64,000 nt of DNA. Origin: Chenopodium formosanum. Lineage: Eukaryota; Streptophyta; Magnoliopsida; Caryophyllales; Amaranthaceae. A program made the translations under genes and the position numbers. Below the pieces are notes generated by a model that saw nothing but the letters and a program-made list of their open reading frames with translations, was not told where the DNA came from and ran no database searches. Below are positions 61,071 to 64,000 of this stretch, piece by piece (within the stretch, counting starts at the first letter, position 1; each line of letters starts with the position of its first letter). The stretch covers positions 7,383,001-7,447,000 of the forward strand of contig CM044873.1 of assembly GCA_024500155.1 (NCBI GenBank), in the 5' to 3' direction.

Positions 61071-61395
61071 CCCTTCCGTCCCTTATTGATAGTCTAGGTG
61101 AAATTTCACGGGAATTAAAAATTTTTAAATACTTAGTAACTTAGATAAGTAGTAAAAGTACATTGGAAAGGTAAATTTAAATGGGGTATGCAAAAAAGTA
61201 GAGAGAGAAAGTAATAAAAATACAACGGTAAGACAAAATTTACGTAGCGAAGCTAAATTTGCATAAATATTGTTGCAAATTAAAGGGAATTTAGTAAAAA
61301 AAATTAATATTAATAGTAGTTGGAAAGGCAAATGAGACTATCGTTTTGGGACTTAAATTAGGTCATAAGGGACTAACAATAAGAGACGAAGGAAG
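61071..61395. mobile_element. Stowaway-like MITE, diverged
   Basis: CCTTCCGTCCCTTATTGATA faces ACAATAAGAGACGAAGGAAG, followed by TA. The left flank TA is not clear. Confidence 0.55.
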
Positions 61396-61433
61396 TAAGA
61401 ATTAAGAACGTTATTGTAGCTTGAAATTATTAC

Positions 61434-61569
61434 AATTAATATATTTATTTATGTTTTAAGTAATAACCTTTAAAATTAGGAGAAAAAATAATTGTTTTTC
61501 TAATTAATACATTTATTTATGTTTTAAGTAATAACCTTTAAAATTAGGAGAAAAAATAATTGTTTGTCT
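61434..61569. repeat. 68-bp tandem duplication, two near-identical units
   Basis: ATTTATTTATGTTTTAAGTA and the following AATAACCTTTAAAATTAGGA occur in both units, whose starts are at 61434 and 61502. Confidence 0.9.
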
Positions 61570-61755
61570 TAATGAAAAAAATGGGTAATATTGGTAGTTT
61601 AGTACTACTTTAGTCAATGTATTAAATATTCAAGATACAGTTTCATCTCATACCAAAAAAAGCTATGTAACATTTAATCCTCATTTATTATCAAATAAAA
61701 ATATTTTTCTTATTCGCAAAATTGCAACCAAATGACCCTTTCAGTGTAATTTTCC

Positions 61756-61962
61756 TATATAAACATACATGACTCCATCACACAAATAACACTTTTGTCT
61801 ACCAATTTTCTACAAACATATCTTCAAAATACCTTTCACAAAATCCTCAAAGAGTTTAGCTTCATATTCCAGGTAAAACTTTAATGTTTTATCTTTCAAA
61901 TTCATTTCTTAAAATATTATTATTGTTAATTGATTATAAATTACAAAGTATATACTACACAG
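61756..61962 (+). promoter_or_regulatory. TATA box and leader intron of the defensin-like gene
   Basis: TATATAAA at 61756-61763 is followed about 30 bases later by the likely transcription start. A leader exon ends TTCCAG at 61872 before GTAAAA. The acceptor CACAG ends at 61962, 17 bases before the ATG. Confidence 0.7.
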
Positions 61963-61979
61963 GTTATCTCTACATAAAG

Positions 61980-62356
61980 ATGAAGCCATTCATTGAAATT
62001 TTGATGGTGGTGGCATTTCTGATTTTCATCCAAACAGGTATATAATACAAATTCTGAGTTAAGGTTTTCATTTGTTTGACTAGTAAGATTTCTTTGTTTA
62101 TGGTAGTAATATGCTCCCTACATACCAAATAAAAATATACAAATCTCACTTCTTTAATTTTGAAATATTACATTTTTAATAAAATGTGGTGTGACTTAGT
62201 TATCGAGTTAACTTTCACGGTCCTATAAAATAAGGACTACATTTTAAAACTGCGCAATTTTAATTGCAATAATCTAGCACGCATATACGGATCTATCATT
62301 ACGTTAGGAATCCCCCTCGTGAAAAGGGCTTTCTAATGTTATTATCCTTACCTTAA

Positions 62357-62405
<49 letters not shown>

Positions 62406-62850
62406 TACTACAATAATAATAATAATAATAATAATAAATACGGATATACCATTGCCATAAGCGTATTGATCATGTAATTTAAGTTATAATAAAATTAGAC
62501 AAGATAAATGGATGTTTAAAAAAAAAAAGTTCAGAAAAAGTAAATTCAGATAAGTTATAATAAGGGTTAATCAGGGCTATAGAACGCATCCAATTGATGT
62601 TGGAATGTCTATCTGTATTATAACAGGTGAATGTTACAAATGGACGAAAATATGCAAGGATGAGAAAATGGCAGCGTTACCCTTCAAATGTTCGAAGGTG
62701 CCTTGTGACATTTACTGTGAAAATAAGCACCCAGAAAGTCCCCATGCTTGGGGAAAATGCAAAACTGAGGATGTACATGTTTGTGAATGCTTCTACATCT
62801 GTTCCGACTACTCTCCTTGGGGATTTAACAACAATGATACATTGACTTAA
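61980..62850 (+). CDS. Secreted defensin-like cysteine-rich peptide (93 aa, 2 exons)
   Basis: Exons 61980-62037 and 62627-62850, GT-AG, phase 1. Residues 1-20 (MKPFIEILMVVAFLIFIQTG) form a clear secretory signal, and the intron falls at its end, as is usual for plant defensin-like genes. The mature part of about 73 residues has nine Cys, including a C-x3-C (CDIYC) and a C-x-C (CEC) pair, the arrangement of the cysteine-stabilised alpha-beta fold. The odd ninth Cys is near the end. Plant members are antimicrobial, signalling or reproductive peptides; which applies here cannot be told. TATA box and spliced leader upstream support expression. Confidence 0.82.
62355..62437. repeat. (AAT)n microsatellite with one interruption
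   Basis: Two AAT runs (62355-62401 and 62412-62437), separated by ACTTTACTAC, within the intron of the defensin-like gene. Confidence 0.95.
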
Positions 62851-63074
62851 TTAATAATTACATAATAGGAGTTATTATTGCACTTTAGATTTCTATTTCC
62901 TGTAACGTTTGTTTTTAATAAGAGCATTAAATGAAATTGTTTAACAATCGGGAATGGATGGTCTTTACTCTTTAGATTAAGTTAATTCTTTAATCTAGCT
63001 TAATCTTTTAATCAAATTGGTCATCTAATATGGTATAAAGAATTCCGTCAAAAAAAAATGGTATAAAGAACAAA

Positions 63075-63186
63075 GGGCATGTTCTCTTCAGCTTAATTTC
63101 TGTTCAGTTTAGTTCCTAATTTTCTTCTCTCATAAAATATTCAGTTTAATTAAGTTCCAATCAGTTCAGTAAATTAGAACAGCCCT
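63075..63186. mobile_element. Tourist-like MITE, short and diverged
   Basis: It begins GGGCATGTTCTC and ends TTAGAACAGCCCT. It contains the family block TAATTTTCTTCTCTCATAAA followed by ATATTCAG. The flanking 3-bp duplication is not preserved. Confidence 0.6.
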
Positions 63187-63355
63187 AAAATCAAGTGTTT
63201 TCAAAAAAAATAAAAAAAGGAAGGAAAAAAAAAAAATCAAAAATAGGTTACATATTTAAATCTCATCCTAATCTCTTTTCGATTAAACATAGAGTTGAGA
63301 ATGGGGGATAGTGGGAGACTCATGCTTAGAGAGTTAGAGATGGTGGTTGATCTTA

Positions 63356-63528
63356 GGGCCTGTTCTCATTGATTGAATTCAGCTGAACTGAACTGAACTG
63401 AACTCAGCTGAACTGAACTGAACTAAACTGAAATGAATATTTTATAAGAGAAGGAAATTAGGAGCTGAACTGAACTGAACTGAACTCAGCTGAACTGAAC
63501 TGAATTTCAACGTAAGAGAACAGACCCC
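63356..63528. mobile_element. Tourist-like MITE with CTGAA pentamers
   Basis: It begins GGGCCTGTTCTC and ends GAGAACAGACCCC. The flanks are TTA and TAA, which fit an imperfect TWA target. The interior holds (CTGAA)n on both arms around a conserved TTTTATAAGAGAAGGAAATT core. Confidence 0.75.
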
Positions 63529-64000
63529 TAAACTCGACCCAGGTTGATGGATTTAGATCTGTTTTAACGGATATGAGTCCTCAAAATCTAGACATGATGG
63601 ATCCATGTTAAGTGTGATTCCTTTGAAGAAAAATTAATCTGAGCACGGGTCTAACCATGATATACATTCACCCGTTCGTACTTGTTTGTGACCCGTAAGC
63701 CGTAACATACACGAGGCCTAAAACTTGTAAATAAAAACTTCTTTTTTTTTTTTTTTCTTTTTGATTTTTGAAATAAAGACTAAGTAGACAACTATTGAAA
63801 TCTACTACGAAGTGTATGGTTATTTTTACTACCAAGACTTATTATGAACACTTGTAAATTTCATACCGAAAATTACTTTAAACTCTTTAGTGTTCGAAAG
63901 CTAGTACAATTTTTTTTAAAAATCCCCTTAAAATATGCTTCTTCTTATTTTTTTTTTTTAAAAAAAAAAATTATTTGTTGTCTCGCGAGTATATATTTCG

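Larger units (their letters stand above)
60376..61740. other. Intergenic between the PPR and defensin-like genes
   Basis: It holds the divergent promoters of the two genes, a Tourist-like fragment at about 60544-60645 (CTGAACTGAA words, ends eroded), a Stowaway-like element at about 61071-61395, and a 68-bp tandem duplication at 61434-61569. No further gene seen. Confidence 0.5.
62851..64000. other. Intergenic with two Tourist-like MITEs
   Basis: 3' region of the defensin-like gene (AATAAG near 62917 could serve as poly(A) signal), two MITEs listed separately, and AT-rich sequence to the window end. No gene seen. Confidence 0.45.

Overview
The window is nuclear DNA of a dicotyledonous plant. 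The evidence is GT-AG spliced genes with orthologues known from Arabidopsis, an AT-rich background, and many nested plant transposons. It may be from the Caryophyllales/Amaranthaceae, but that is a guess from the MITE families and not something the sequence proves. Nothing bacterial, no CRISPR array and no rRNA or tRNA gene is present.

Layout. 1-7.7 kb: the 5' half of a kinesin-like calmodulin-binding protein gene (KCBP/ZWICHEL type, minus strand), with 13 coding exons covering the N-terminus, MyTH4, FERM and the start of the coiled coil. The motor domain lies beyond base 1. 7.7-23.8 kb: a transposon-rich interval with two hAT MITEs that keep perfect 8-bp target duplications, Tourist-like MITEs, a SINE, and a dead Ty1/copia element (12429-21145, minus strand). 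A 4.1-kb hAT element of the RICESLEEPER type sits inside the copia reverse transcriptase gene. 23.9-29.8 kb: an intronless uroporphyrinogen-III synthase-family gene and a five-exon tafazzin-like acyltransferase (N-acylphosphatidylethanolamine synthase type), both minus strand. 30-35 kb: a CACTA element with a 171-bp tandem array, flanked by two small Helitrons.

35-55 kb is the most unusual part. It is gene-poor by conventional annotation. It holds four related two-exon genes for short proteins (66-101 aa) that share a C-terminal Val-Glu-x-Tyr ... Pro-Pro-(Thr/Lys)-Pro ... Gly-x-x-Gly motif and a phase-0 intron at the same place. Between them lie two duplicated genes that encode only the linker and C-terminal ACT-like domain of a clade IVa bHLH transcription factor (bHLH18/19/20/25, NAI1, TSAR relatives), with no bHLH domain. 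One of these has an open frame, a leader intron and a TATA box. The other is frameshifted and has a 2.45-kb Mutator-like element in its leader. A third, partial copy of the promoter block lies between them. I do not recognise the short-protein family.

55-64 kb: a two-exon plastid PPR gene (PPR5/EMB2453 type, minus strand), a secreted cysteine-rich defensin-like gene (plus strand) with a clear TATA box and leader intron, and more Tourist-like MITEs.

The host genes have unrelated jobs: trichome and microtubule motor, tetrapyrrole synthesis, lipid acylation, plastid RNA processing and defence. They do not form a pathway. All spliced models were assembled by eye from frame continuity, splice signals and family knowledge. 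No alignment was run.
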